A model generated the notes under the pieces. That model did no database searches. It was not told the DNA's origin and worked only from the letters and a program-made list of their open reading frames with translations. 64,000 nucleotides of DNA from Enterobacteriaceae bacterium LSJC7 (lineage in GTDB: Bacteria > Pseudomonadota > Gammaproteobacteria > Enterobacterales > Enterobacteriaceae), in NCBI GenBank assembly GCA_000302695.1, contig AMFN01000003.1, positions 248,001 through 312,000 on the forward strand, written 5' to 3'. Shown here piece after piece: positions 10,027 through 18,528 of the stretch. How positions within the stretch are numbered: the first letter of the stretch is position 1; each line of letters begins with the position of its first letter. Both the position numbers and the translations under genes were made by a program.

Positions 10027-10147
10027 GCCACACAAATCATTACGTTTCTTTGACGACGGCCAGGATAAGTAACCACACAAAAAGACTTACTCTGGCATTA
10101 TACGTTTCGAGGTCAAAACACCTCACGTTATATGCCAACACCATTTA

Positions 10148-10182
10148 CCGACATACTTGCCAGGTATGTCGGCTTTTTTTTT
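10148..10182 (+). terminator. Strong intrinsic terminator downstream of malY
   Basis: A 9-bp perfect stem CCGACATAC / GTATGTCGG with a 7-base loop is followed by C and nine T residues. It lies 120 bp after the malY stop, so the malXY transcript would have a long 3' untranslated region. Confidence 0.88.
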
Positions 10183-10192
10183 GCCTTTAGAA

Positions 10193-10338
10193 AATAAAAA
10201 ACCAGCCCGAAGGCTGGTGAATGAGGCGGCTATTTCTATCGCGTGGTGTGGACCATCCCCGGTCTGTGACTGCATCAAAGCAATCAAACATTGTCTGCCA
10301 ACTGACAGAACTCACCCGCAAATCCCTGTTAATTAATT
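10193..10338 (-). ncRNA. Candidate small RNA between malY and add
   Basis: Inference from sequence only. On the minus strand a -35-like TTGACG (10368-10373) is followed 17 bp later by a weak -10-like TATGGG (10345-10350). The roughly 145-nt product would run to a good intrinsic terminator at 10196-10218. The interval contains three further self-pairing elements: TCTGTC/GGCAGA, TGATTGC/GCAGTCA (one wobble pair) and GACC/GGTC. No convincing coding frame with a ribosome site was found; a 34-codon frame (MFDCFDAV...) exists but lacks a clear Shine-Dalgarno. I do not recognise it as a known enterobacterial small RNA. Confidence 0.4.
10196..10218 (-). terminator. Minus-strand intrinsic terminator, no known gene upstream of it
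   Basis: On the minus strand ACCAGCC-TTCG-GGCTGGT forms a 7-bp stem with a stable tetraloop followed by TTTTTATTTTC. No annotated minus-strand gene lies upstream in the gap, which is why a small RNA is proposed. Confidence 0.75.
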
Positions 10339-10780
10339 ATTTTTCCCATAAATGCAGCCGCGGCTCGCGTCAATGCCTGCACAAAGCACCGCGCACGCCG
10401 GGCTGACTTAGCTGCGCCTGACGGCGCAATTGCAGTGGGACAAAGAAAAATGATTATGCATTCGACTCTGGCCGCAGACGGCAATATATCAACTCAAAAG
10501 TCACATTTCTATGTGTATTACAATAAAATATTACAAACTTAATATTCATAATCACGCGGTTTGTCTGATAATTTGCCGCAACACGCTGTTTTTAACGTTT
10601 TTATCAACTTGTGCGACTTTGCATAACGTCTGCATAAGCCAATCGAATGCGCCAAAAAAGTGCGACTGGCCAGTGCAACGCCCGAGCAAAACAAATTTCA
10701 TTAGAAGATAAATCTGATAATGCCCCGTCGCGCAGGAAGATTTATAATGGATTGCACTTTAACTAAAAAAGAGTGCGACC
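10339..10780. other. Gene-free region upstream of add
   Basis: About 440 bp without a supportable gene. The 10440-10620 part is AT-rich and must hold the add promoter. The last 40 bp read TTTATAATGG then the add ribosome region, giving a plausible -10 (TATAAT at 10743-10748). The short plus-strand frames here have no ribosome sites and unusual composition. Confidence 0.5.
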
Positions 10781-11782
10781 ATGATCGACAAATCCCTTCC
10801 GTTAACTGACCTGCACCGCCACCTTGATGGCAACATTCGCGCACAGACAATCCTCGAACTTGGCCGCCAGTTTAACCTGCCGCTCCCGGCAGATTCCCTG
10901 GAGACACTGCGCCCACATGTACAGGTAACTGAAAATCAGCCCGACCTGGTAAGCTTCCTGGCAAAGCTTGACTGGGGCGTAAAAGTGCTGGGCTCGCTTG
11001 AGGCCTGCCGCCGCGTAGCGCTGGAGAATATGGAGGACGCGGCCCGCCAGGGACTGCATTACGTTGAATTACGCTTCTCGCCGCGCTATATGGCGATGAC
11101 GCACGGGCTGCCGGTTGCAGGCGTGGTGGAAGCAGTGATTGACGGCGTGCGCCAGGGCGTGCGGGATTATGGCGTTCAGGCGCGACTTATCGGCATTCTG
11201 AGCCGCACCTTTGGCGAAGCGGCCTGTGAGGCCGAACTGGAAGGCCTGCTGGCACACCGTGACGCGATTACCGCGCTCGATCTTGCCGGTGACGAAATCG
11301 GCTTTCCCGGTAGCCTGTTCCTGAACCACTTTAACCGCGCCCGCGACGCGGGCTGGCATATCACCGTACACGCTGGCGAGGCCGCCGGACCGCAGAGCAT
11401 CTGGCAGGCTATTCGCGAATTGGGAGCCGAGCGCATTGGTCACGGCATCAAGGCCGCAGAAGATGAAAAGCTGATGGATTTTCTGGCCGAACAAGGCATT
11501 GGCATTGAATCCTGCCTGACATCTAACATTCAGACCAGCACCGTCGCCTCGCTTGCCGAGCACCCGCTGGTCACCTTCCTTGACCGCGGCATTCTGGCAA
11601 CGCTTAACTCAGACGATCCGGCGGTTCAGGGCGTGGATATTGTGCACGAATATACCCAGGCAGCGCCTCAGGCAGGGCTGAGCGCGGCACATATCCGTAG
11701 CGCACAGGAAAACGGGCTGAAGATTGCCTTCCTGTCAGAGGCAGAAAAACGCGCGCTGCGTGAAAGCGTGCGCGCGGTATAA
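10781..11782 (+). CDS. add: Adenosine deaminase
   Basis: Zinc hydrolase that converts adenosine and deoxyadenosine to inosine and deoxyinosine in purine salvage. The 333-residue product has the full family length. Metal and catalytic motifs are all present: DLHRHLDGN near residue 10, HAGEA near 197-201 with the catalytic glutamate, IGHGI near 220, and NSDDPA near 277-280. It is monocistronic and convergent with a transporter gene, with a terminator that runs into that gene's end. Confidence 0.97.
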   Translation: MIDKSLPLTDLHRHLDGNIRAQTILELGRQFNLPLPADSLETLRPHVQVTENQPDLVSFLAKLDWGVKVLGSLEACRRVALENMEDAARQGLHYVELRFSPRYMAMTHGLPVAGVVEAVIDGVRQGVRDYGVQARLIGILSRTFGEAACEAELEGLLAHRDAITALDLAGDEIGFPGSLFLNHFNRARDAGWHITVHAGEAAGPQSIWQAIRELGAERIGHGIKAAEDEKLMDFLAEQGIGIESCLTSNIQTSTVASLAEHPLVTFLDRGILATLNSDDPAVQGVDIVHEYTQAAPQAGLSAAHIRSAQENGLKIAFLSEAEKRALRESVRAV

Positions 11783-11790
11783 AGCAACGC

Positions 11791-11819
11791 GCCGCCTCAG
11801 GCTACGGGCGGCGTTTTTT
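11791..11819 (+). terminator. add terminator
   Basis: A GCCGCC / GGCGGC stem followed by GTTTTTT lies 9 bp after the add stop codon and overlaps the 3' end of the convergent gene. Confidence 0.7.
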
Positions 11820-12786
11820 GCTGCAGACGGCGCGCATAGCGCTGTGCCAGCACGGCACAGACCATCAGCTGAATCTGGTGGAAAATCATCAGCGGCAGCA
11901 CCATCATTCCCACGGCGCTGGCCGGGAACAGCACATTTGCCATCGGCACGCCGTTGGCAAGGCTTTTCTTGGAGCCGCAGAACACAATGGTAATTTCATC
12001 GGCGGTATCAAAACCGAGCAGGCGTGCCGCCCAGGTGTTGACGACCAGCACAATTGCCAGCAGAACCAGTGAAATCACCAGTACCCACAGCAGCGCCATG
12101 CCCGTTACCTGCTGCCAGATGCCCTCTACCACCGCCTCACTGAAGGCGACATACACCACCAGCAAAATGGATGAACGGTCCGTGAGGTTAATGAGCTTCT
12201 TATGCCTGTCGACCCAGCGGCCAATCAGCGGGCGCGACAGATGACCGACGATAAACGGCACCATTAGTTGCAGGATTATTTTGCCAATGGCGTGCAGCGT
12301 ATCGGTGCTGCCTTCCTGGGTTTGCATCAGCGCGCCCACCAGCACCGGCGAGAGGAAAATACCAAGTATGCTGGAGGCCGAGGCGCTACACACTGCCGCC
12401 GCCACGTTGCCCCCGGCAACCGAAGTGAAGGCAATGGCCGACTGCACCGTCGCAGGCAGCGCACAAAGATAAAGGAAACCCATAAACAGAGGCGGCGGCA
12501 GGACTGACGGCGGGATCCACGCCATGGCCAGCCCCAGCAGTGGAAACAGCGCAAAGGTGCTTAAGAAAACCACCAGGTGCAGCCGCCAGTGCCCGGCGCC
12601 GGCCAGTATCGCCTCACGCGAAAGTTTTGCTCCATGCATAAAAAACAAAAGCGCAATAGCAGCGGTCGTCAGGTATTCAAACCCTGTTTTCGCCACCCCC
12701 TGCGCGGGCAGCAGCGACGCTACCACCACAACCACAATCATTATGAGCAAAAATTTATCGATTTTCAGACGCTGCAGCCAACCCAT
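11797..12786 (-). CDS. Bile acid:sodium symporter family transporter, YfeH-like
   Basis: Inner-membrane transporter of the SBF/bile-acid:sodium symporter superfamily, 329 residues, with about nine or ten hydrophobic segments. It resembles E. coli YfeH across its length, sharing LTTAAIALLFFMHGAKLSRE, AGGNVAAAVCSASASS and FCGSKKSLANG. The substrate is not known; members move organic or inorganic anions. The ATG at 12784-12786 (MGWLQRLKID) has AGGA seven bases upstream; a longer frame reaching 12891 runs through the ydgJ terminator and is unlikely. E. coli has no such gene between add and ydgJ, so it is a lineage addition or a relocated yfeH. Confidence 0.88.
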   Translation of the reverse strand: MGWLQRLKIDKFLLIMIVVVVVASLLPAQGVAKTGFEYLTTAAIALLFFMHGAKLSREAILAGAGHWRLHLVVFLSTFALFPLLGLAMAWIPPSVLPPPLFMGFLYLCALPATVQSAIAFTSVAGGNVAAAVCSASASSILGIFLSPVLVGALMQTQEGSTDTLHAIGKIILQLMVPFIVGHLSRPLIGRWVDRHKKLINLTDRSSILLVVYVAFSEAVVEGIWQQVTGMALLWVLVISLVLLAIVLVVNTWAARLLGFDTADEITIVFCGSKKSLANGVPMANVLFPASAVGMMVLPLMIFHQIQLMVCAVLAQRYARRLQQKTPPVA

Positions 12787-12828
12787 GCTCTGTCCTGTTA
12801 TGTCATTTGAAGGGCGATACTTTGCAAT

Positions 12829-12850
12829 AAAAAGGCCCGCGATGCGAGCC
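12829..12850 (-). terminator. ydgJ terminator
   Basis: On the minus strand GGCTCGC-ATC-GCGGGCC pairs over 7 bp (one G-U) and is followed by TTTTTATT. It separates ydgJ from the downstream transporter gene. Confidence 0.7.
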
Positions 12851-12891
12851 CGTAACCGCACGCGCCACGCAGGTGGCGCGTAAAACAACAA

Positions 12892-13932
12892 TCACGTCAG
12901 ATTCAGTACCGCGCGATGTTTCGCCGACTCAATACCTAACTCAATAAGCTCCATCACGCGAATAGCCTGACTTGCCGGGACCGGGTTTTCTCCCTGGCCG
13001 TTAAGCGCATCACGCACGCCAGCGTAATACGCCGGATAATTGCCCGGCAGCGTCAGCAGCGGTTTTTCAACCAGCATGTCGCCGTCTGCGAGCGTCAGTA
13101 CGCCATCGCGCATATCGTAGCCCCAGTCCTCCTGCGGTGGGCGCTCGCCCGCCTTGAGCCGGTCTTCCTGCGGATCCAGCCCGTACTTCACATAGCTGCC
13201 GCGAGTACCGTGCACGATGTAACGCGCGGACTCTGCCGCCGCCAGCATGCTGGCATGTAACACCACGCGCCGCTGCGGATAGTTAAGGATAGCGTGAAAA
13301 TAGTCGGTGGTTTGCGCCCCCGGGCGCAGCTGAGCAAGATCGACCGCAATGCTGACTGGCTGACCAAACAAAACCAACGCCTGGTCTACCAGATGTGGCC
13401 CCAGATCGTACCAGATACCGCTGCCTACACCCGCCTGCTCGCGCCAGCGGTTGCGCACCTGTGGGCGAAAGCGGTCAAAATGCGATTCAAAGTAAGCGAC
13501 TTCACCCAGCGTGCCGTCGGCGAGCAGTGATTTGAGCGTCAGAAAATCGCTGTCCCAGCGGCGGTTATGAAACACCGATAGCACCAGGCCGCGGCTTTTT
13601 GCCAGCGCCTCCAGCTCCCGTGCCTGTGACAACGTCACGGTAAACGGTTTATCCACAACCACATGCTTGCCCGCTTCCAGTGCGGCTTTTGCCAGCGGAA
13701 AGTGAGTGTCATTCGGAGTCGGGATGACAATTAAATCCAGATTCGGGTCATCAAACAGTGCCGTGGGGCTGGAGACGACCGGGACGCCCGGCCAGTCGGC
13801 GTTAACTTTTGCGCCATCACTGCTGGAAACTGCCGCCAGCTGCATGCCCGGCGTACCGACAATCAGCGGCGCATGAAACGTCTTGCTGGCATATCCGTAG
13901 CCAATTAATCCTACGCGGACAGTGTCGCTCAT
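12892..13932 (-). CDS. ydgJ: Gfo/Idh/MocA family oxidoreductase YdgJ
   Basis: Predicted NAD(P)-dependent dehydrogenase. The 346-residue product has an N-terminal Rossmann fold beginning VRVGLIGYGYAS. The EKP-like motif appears as VVDKPFTVT near residue 95, and the C-terminal alpha/beta domain is typical of the family (GSGIWYDLGPHLVDQAL near 170). The physiological substrate is unknown. The ATG at 13930-13932 follows GAGAGGAAAGGT and gives the E. coli length; the frame extends 14 codons further without support. It is divergent from cnu. Confidence 0.93.
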   Translation of the reverse strand: MSDTVRVGLIGYGYASKTFHAPLIVGTPGMQLAAVSSSDGAKVNADWPGVPVVSSPTALFDDPNLDLIVIPTPNDTHFPLAKAALEAGKHVVVDKPFTVTLSQARELEALAKSRGLVLSVFHNRRWDSDFLTLKSLLADGTLGEVAYFESHFDRFRPQVRNRWREQAGVGSGIWYDLGPHLVDQALVLFGQPVSIAVDLAQLRPGAQTTDYFHAILNYPQRRVVLHASMLAAAESARYIVHGTRGSYVKYGLDPQEDRLKAGERPPQEDWGYDMRDGVLTLADGDMLVEKPLLTLPGNYPAYYAGVRDALNGQGENPVPASQAIRVMELIELGIESAKHRAVLNLT

Positions 13933-14167
13933 TACCTTTCCTCTCAAGAATGTTATCCGTGCCAGCTCACACAATACATCTGAGTAACATCCTTCGCAAA
14001 GTTAAGCCGGGGGAACCATTTGCCTGGCGGGAATACAGACGGGGAAGAAAACTCTTATTTCTTTTTTCATTCAGCGAATTAGATATAACCCCTCTCATAA
14101 TGGGTTTATCATTCACGGCTTCTATGGCAAGAAGAATACTATTGCACGAATAATGGATTTTACCCTC

Positions 14168-14383
14168 ATGACCGTTTTTGATTACTTGTTAAAATTCCGC
14201 AAGATAAACACACTTGAAAGCCTTGAGAAACTTTTCGATCACCTTAACTATTCCCTGACCAACCCCCAGGAAATTATTAATATGTATCGGGCAGCCGACC
14301 ATCGTCGTGCTGAACTGGTTTCTGGCGGACGTCTGTTCGACCCGGGACACGTTCCCAAATCCGTCTGGCACTATGTGCAGTAG
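14168..14383 (+). CDS. cnu: Cnu (YdgT), Hha/YmoA-type nucleoid co-regulator
   Basis: Small Hha-family protein (71 residues) that binds H-NS or StpA and helps silence horizontally acquired DNA; E. coli Cnu also binds an oriC site. The sequence [13 protein letters not shown] and the C-terminal [20 protein letters not shown] match the family closely. The frame is open five codons upstream (ATG at 14153), but [12 protein letters not shown] is the family start. The neighbour in E. coli, the small membrane protein gene blr, is not present upstream. It sits next to an AT-rich inserted autotransporter gene, the kind of target this family silences. Confidence 0.95.
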   Translation: MTVFDYLLKFRKINTLESLEKLFDHLNYSLTNPQEIINMYRAADHRRAELVSGGRLFDPGHVPKSVWHYVQ

Positions 14384-14470
14384 CGGTAGGTTGCCGGGAT
14401 AAGAACAGGAAATATTCCACCCAGCCAGCATAAACATCGCCGTGCCAGTCTATAAAGACAAAATGATGTA

Positions 14471-14499
14471 TTTCTTGCCCGTAACATACGGGCAAGAAA
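14471..14499. terminator. Inverted repeat between cnu and the autotransporter
   Basis: A perfect 13-bp stem TTTCTTGCCCGTA / TACGGGCAAGAAA with a three-base loop lies between the convergent ends. No T-run beyond the stem itself; it probably serves both strands. Confidence 0.5.
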
Positions 14500-14536
14500 A
14501 GAATAATCCGGCAGCTCAATGCCTGTCCGGGGTCAA

Positions 14537-17341
14537 TCAGAAGCTGTAGCGAACACCCAGCGTTCCCTGAAGGTGAGAATACGCATTATCCCCACGCTGT
14601 CCGGCAACGTTGCCCCAGACGTTCAGATTGTTAGCCAGTTTGCCTTCCAGCCCAACTTTTAACTCACCAATATTACGCTGCCCCTTCTGGCTAATGGTTT
14701 CACCGTTAAAGGCCACGGCATAGCTGCTGTCATTATGCAACCAGTTGGCTTCAATAAACGGCTGGAAACGACGGGCGGTGTTGTCATCCTGTGTGGCATG
14801 CGTATTGGCATAAAGCCGAACGCCCAGGCGCGTCTGGATAAAATTATCATCCTTCTGGCTCACTTGCGTCCCGGTACTAAAGCTGTTTTTGACGTCATCC
14901 GCTTTGATATTGTTCCAGGTCACCTGCCCCTGCGGTTCAACAAAAAGACTGGCACGCTCCCCCTGCCACAACTGCGCGCTATAGCCCGTTTCAAGCGAGG
15001 CACTAAAGCCGTCAGAATCGTAGAACTCACCCTTCGCGCCGTTATCCACGCCCGCCACTTTGTTGTTAAACCAGCCGTACTGTACCCAACTGTCAACATA
15101 CCAGCCCGGCGCAGCTACACCATTTTGCAACCAGCTTCCATAAAACCCAACGCTGTAGCCGTTGACCGAACCTTCCGCCCGGCTGGCACTCACCAGCGAG
15201 TGGGTTTTACTACTGGCGCTGGCATAGCCCCCCATGACGCCAAGGCGCCAGCTATCGTGCTCGCCAAAGCTCCCGCCAGCGACATCACCACCAAGCTGCA
15301 CAATATACGCATTGGTGGTGGATTTAAGCTGATTGCCCGCGCTTCTCGCTTCTGTGCGCGAGCCGATGTTGCGAAGCCACATGGATGAACCGGTGTTGTA
15401 CTGCTGGCCCACGCGATCGCGCATGCGGTGATTAAAGAGGTTGTTGGCAACAGCAACGTTATTCACAAAACTGCCGGTTTCAGGGTTGATGAAAAAGTCA
15501 GAGGACGGAGCAATGGTCGGGATAGCAACACCCAGTGATGTAACCCGCGCTGTCACGGTTGCAGCGTCTGCTGTTTCAACCGCGCTTATGGTAGCCGCGG
15601 ATACGTCATTCACCGGCGCACTGCCCTGCGTTGCTGCCGGGGATGAGGCTATTTCTGTTACTGCCGCAGACTTATCTGCGGATAGGGTGTCTGGTGCCAA
15701 TGCTGCGGATGCAGACGCCATCATCAGGGAGGCCGGTGCGACCGCCGCCGTACCCAGCCGGTGCGAAGTCAGATAAACGCTGCCTGCTTCACCATATTGG
15801 CCGTTACTTTCAGCTTTGGTGAGGAAATACTCGTAAATGCCGCCAATAACACGGTGGCTCAGCGAGAAATTCCCCTTATTGGTTCCCCCAACATGCACCA
15901 GCAAAATGCCTTCATTGGTCGTCAGCGCACCTGCGCCCTGACTGTTGATATTTAATTTGAAATTTCCATCAACATTGCCCTGAACATCAATGAGATCGGA
16001 TTGTCTCTGACTTGCGCCCTCATTTAACAGCGTATCCATCACAAACGTACCGCTACCGGTCAGATCATTGCCAACAATGAGCGTATCGCCAATATTTCCG
16101 TAATTTAAAATCACGATGCTGTTATTTGAAAGCGCTAAATAGCCTGTTGATGAGGTATTCGCACTGGCATCAGTTTCGCTCCATGGCGTCATTGCCCAGG
16201 TTGAGTTATTTAATGTCAGCGAGGAGTTATTTGACATGCCAGGAAAGACACTGATTATCGCGCCTGTCAAATCGCTGTTTACAACATTTGCAGTCGCATC
16301 ATCTAAGCTAAAAAGTTTTTGATTATTGGCAATTAATGTACTGTTGGTAATGTTTAATTTGCCATTAGCTATATAAGAGCCCTGTTTTTCCAGCCCATTA
16401 TCCTGAGAGACAAGCCAACTATCGGTAATTTCAAGGTTCCCATGACCTATTGAAAACAAATTCCCTGCCGAGGAAATATAGCTATTATTTATCCTTCCTG
16501 ATGCATCACTGATAGTCAACGAAGTTGTATAATTAGACACAACAGGGCTGGAAAGAGTAGCGTTATCAAGGGTTATATTGGCAGTATCTGAGGAGATAAC
16601 CCCTTCGAGGTAGGAGTTGCCATTAATCGTCAAATCAGCAAACCCAGCATCTACATTGCCAACAATATAAGAATTATTGGTGATAAGTGCATCATAAGAT
16701 TCTATCCGTAACCAGCCGTCATTAGAGATAAAGGTCAAATTACTTGCTGTGAAATTGCCGGGGCGATAGTTCGAGTGAAAGACTAATAAAGGCGCAACAA
16801 CATCTTCATCATAGATAAAAACCGAGTCCTCCAGACTGATGTTAGAATAAGCACCTACACTCATAGTAAAGTTTGTGAAATTTGAGTTTATAACGTTCAA
16901 TTCTAACGGTGTGTAAAGTACTTCCCCGCCTTTATAATCATCCTGGAAGATATTGATCTCCAGATCGCCTCCGTTTCCCGCACTGTTTCGTGCGCCCCCA
17001 TTAACAGTGACATTGCTAAAACTAACGCTTCTGTCACCGCTAACGTCATAGACAAAAATACGAGAGTTATTCAGTGTGCTATCCAGAAAATTAGCCTGGT
17101 AACGTGTTTCTGTACCGTTTCCAGCAGAATACAGGCTAAAATCCGTTACCTGTGAATTGTTGAGCGTAAAAGCCCCGGAACCCTCTGTGGAGACATTCAT
17201 ATCGTTCAGTGTTGCATTACTGAATGTCATATTAAAGCCATCCGTGAGGTCAATATCGAAAGCATGGCTGGGTAAGACCGGTAATGATGAAAAAAGAGCA
17301 ACCTGGATCGCTAATGATAACTTATTCCGTGAAATAGCCAT
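14537..17341 (-). CDS. Autotransporter (type Va secretion) adhesin-like protein
   Basis: A 934-residue surface protein. A signal peptide is visible at residues 1-27 (LAIQVALFSSLPVLPSHA, cleaved before FDIDL). The passenger (about 28-520) is rich in Asn, Ser and Thr with recurring motifs such as NSxL, ITNS and LNNS typical of a beta-helix. A pertactin/Ag43-like segment (GSGTFVMDT, DLIDVQGNVDG) follows, then an Ala/Ser/Thr-rich linker (about 540-615). The autotransporter beta-barrel (about 640-934) ends GTLGVRYSF with the terminal Phe required for Bam-mediated assembly. No serine-protease GDSG motif was seen. The passenger half is clearly AT-richer than its neighbours. Adhesion or aggregation is likely but inferred. 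Confidence 0.9.
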   Translation of the reverse strand: MAISRNKLSLAIQVALFSSLPVLPSHAFDIDLTDGFNMTFSNATLNDMNVSTEGSGAFTLNNSQVTDFSLYSAGNGTETRYQANFLDSTLNNSRIFVYDVSGDRSVSFSNVTVNGGARNSAGNGGDLEINIFQDDYKGGEVLYTPLELNVINSNFTNFTMSVGAYSNISLEDSVFIYDEDVVAPLLVFHSNYRPGNFTASNLTFISNDGWLRIESYDALITNNSYIVGNVDAGFADLTINGNSYLEGVISSDTANITLDNATLSSPVVSNYTTSLTISDASGRINNSYISSAGNLFSIGHGNLEITDSWLVSQDNGLEKQGSYIANGKLNITNSTLIANNQKLFSLDDATANVVNSDLTGAIISVFPGMSNNSSLTLNNSTWAMTPWSETDASANTSSTGYLALSNNSIVILNYGNIGDTLIVGNDLTGSGTFVMDTLLNEGASQRQSDLIDVQGNVDGNFKLNINSQGAGALTTNEGILLVHVGGTNKGNFSLSHRVIGGIYEYFLTKAESNGQYGEAGSVYLTSHRLGTAAVAPASLMMASASAALAPDTLSADKSAAVTEIASSPAATQGSAPVNDVSAATISAVETADAATVTARVTSLGVAIPTIAPSSDFFINPETGSFVNNVAVANNLFNHRMRDRVGQQYNTGSSMWLRNIGSRTEARSAGNQLKSTTNAYIVQLGGDVAGGSFGEHDSWRLGVMGGYASASSKTHSLVSASRAEGSVNGYSVGFYGSWLQNGVAAPGWYVDSWVQYGWFNNKVAGVDNGAKGEFYDSDGFSASLETGYSAQLWQGERASLFVEPQGQVTWNNIKADDVKNSFSTGTQVSQKDDNFIQTRLGVRLYANTHATQDDNTARRFQPFIEANWLHNDSSYAVAFNGETISQKGQRNIGELKVGLEGKLANNLNVWGNVAGQRGDNAYSHLQGTLGVRYSF

Positions 17342-17933
17342 AAACGTCCCTTAATCCTTATGTGAAATAAACACTCCTTTTCCACAAACACTGCCGTGGC
17401 ACGTTAGGTTATATTTCACGCAGGAAAATCACGCTAATAACTTGTTACATTAAGAATGCTTTTGTTACTACTTTCCGATCTAACTTGTTGCATTTACAAC
17501 AAGGATATATCATTAACTTTAAGGTGTTCATTTTCAACAAGCCCATTAAGAACCTATTAAGTCTATTATGCACTTTTATCGCCTTATCCTACCTCTTGAT
17601 ATATCACAATGGAGCTCACCTGCCCCATCTTAAAAAGAACCATCAAAAGCCAAAAGCCAGGTTTGAATAGATATATTTGCGATAAGTTTCCGGCTGGGTA
17701 TTACCCACACGACCTGTATTTATAAATATGTACTCCCCGCTATTTAACAAGGTTCAACAGAGTATGAGCGGTTTTTTACACCTTGCAGCTCTCTCTTTAG
17801 CGCAATCTGTCAGGCCTAAAAATCGAGTTTCCCCAACGCGCTGTATTTTTTGCTTTCTCAAGCAGAGTCTTAGCAAAGCCCTCAACCGTACCGCTTGCGT
17901 TTGTCGGTACGTGCAGTCACGTCACCGTGTGGG
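17342..17933. other. AT-rich gene-free region upstream of the autotransporter
   Basis: About 590 bp without a supportable gene. Base composition is far more AT-rich than the flanking rsx region and resembles the autotransporter passenger. It must contain the autotransporter promoter. Two copies of TAACTTGTTRCATT lie at 17438-17451 and 17481-17494, and a palindrome overlaps the second copy. Confidence 0.5.
17438..17503. repeat. Pair of TAACTTGTTRCATT motifs and a palindrome
   Basis: TAACTTGTTACATT at 17438-17451 and TAACTTGTTGCATT at 17481-17494 are 43 bp apart, about four helical turns. The second copy runs into the hairpin CTTGTTG-CATTTA-CAACAAG (17484-17503). The spacing and position 97-140 bp upstream of the autotransporter suggest a regulator-binding pair; no regulator can be named. 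Confidence 0.4.
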
Positions 17934-17962
17934 TTCCAGAATACCTGGAATTTACTTATAAT
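17934..17962 (+). promoter_or_regulatory. Putative ydgK-rsx promoter with an overlapping palindrome
   Basis: A consensus -10 TATAAT (17957-17962) lies 17 bp after TTCCAG (17934-17939), a weak -35. TTCCAG is also one half of the palindrome TTCCAG-AATAC-CTGGAA (17934-17950), which would let a regulator cover the -35 region. Confidence 0.5.
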
Positions 17963-18011
17963 CGCGCCCGGCCACTGTTGCGCCGCCTGTTTGCCGCATC
18001 CTGGAGGAATA

Positions 18012-18452
18012 ATGACCACCACGCACACGCCGCGTATTGGCGGCTGGCTGTTTGCAGCCCTCGCCTGGTTGTTGCTGACGCTACTAAGCTCCACTATTGC
18101 TCTGGTGCTGTTTGGTATCGCCCTCACTAATACCAACGCACACGCGGCACTGAGCCTACAGCCAGGCCCCCAGGTGGTGATGTGGTATCTGTCGCTTGCC
18201 TGTGCACTGGCAATGTGGTGTTACACCCTGTGGCTTTGCGCGGCATTTTTCCAGCGCCGCCGCCTGGTCAGAAAGCACTATATTCTCTGGCTGCTTATCT
18301 GCGTGCTGCTGGCGCTCAAATCGTTTGCTTTTACGCCGGTAACGGACGATATCGCACTGCGTCAGCTCATTTTTCCGCTGATTGCTGCCGCACTACTGGC
18401 ACCCTATTTTCGCCATTCCTCGCGGGTGAAGACCACGTTTGTTAACCCTTAG
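18012..18452 (+). CDS. ydgK: YdgK family inner-membrane protein (DUF2569-like)
   Basis: Small membrane protein of 146 residues with four hydrophobic segments (about 9-35, 55-78, 91-106 and 116-133). Its function is unknown. The ATG at 18012 follows GGAGGAATA, an excellent ribosome site, so the longer open frame reaching 17895 is not used. It precedes rsxA as in E. coli, with a T-rich hairpin in the 76-bp gap. Confidence 0.88.
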   Translation: MTTTHTPRIGGWLFAALAWLLLTLLSSTIALVLFGIALTNTNAHAALSLQPGPQVVMWYLSLACALAMWCYTLWLCAAFFQRRRLVRKHYILWLLICVLLALKSFAFTPVTDDIALRQLIFPLIAAALLAPYFRHSSRVKTTFVNP

Positions 18453-18472
18453 CCCGCAAATAAGGTACGGTT

Positions 18473-18516
18473 GTCGCCGCTCGCCACTTATCCGATAATA
18501 GGCGGCTTTTTTTAAT
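18473..18516 (+). terminator. Weak terminator or attenuator between ydgK and rsxA
   Basis: GCCGC and GCGGC can pair across a loop of about 25 bases and are followed by seven T residues. The long loop makes it weak; it may only reduce read-through. Confidence 0.35.
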
Positions 18517-18528
18517 TCAGGTCGAATG

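Noticed and set aside
10221-10406. A 61-codon plus-strand frame after malY
   Set aside because: No ribosome site, unusual composition, and it is antisense to the candidate small RNA and its terminator.
17485-17961. Two frames of 61 and 77 codons upstream of ydgK
   Set aside because: No ribosome sites, low-complexity or basic translations, in a region that must contain promoters.
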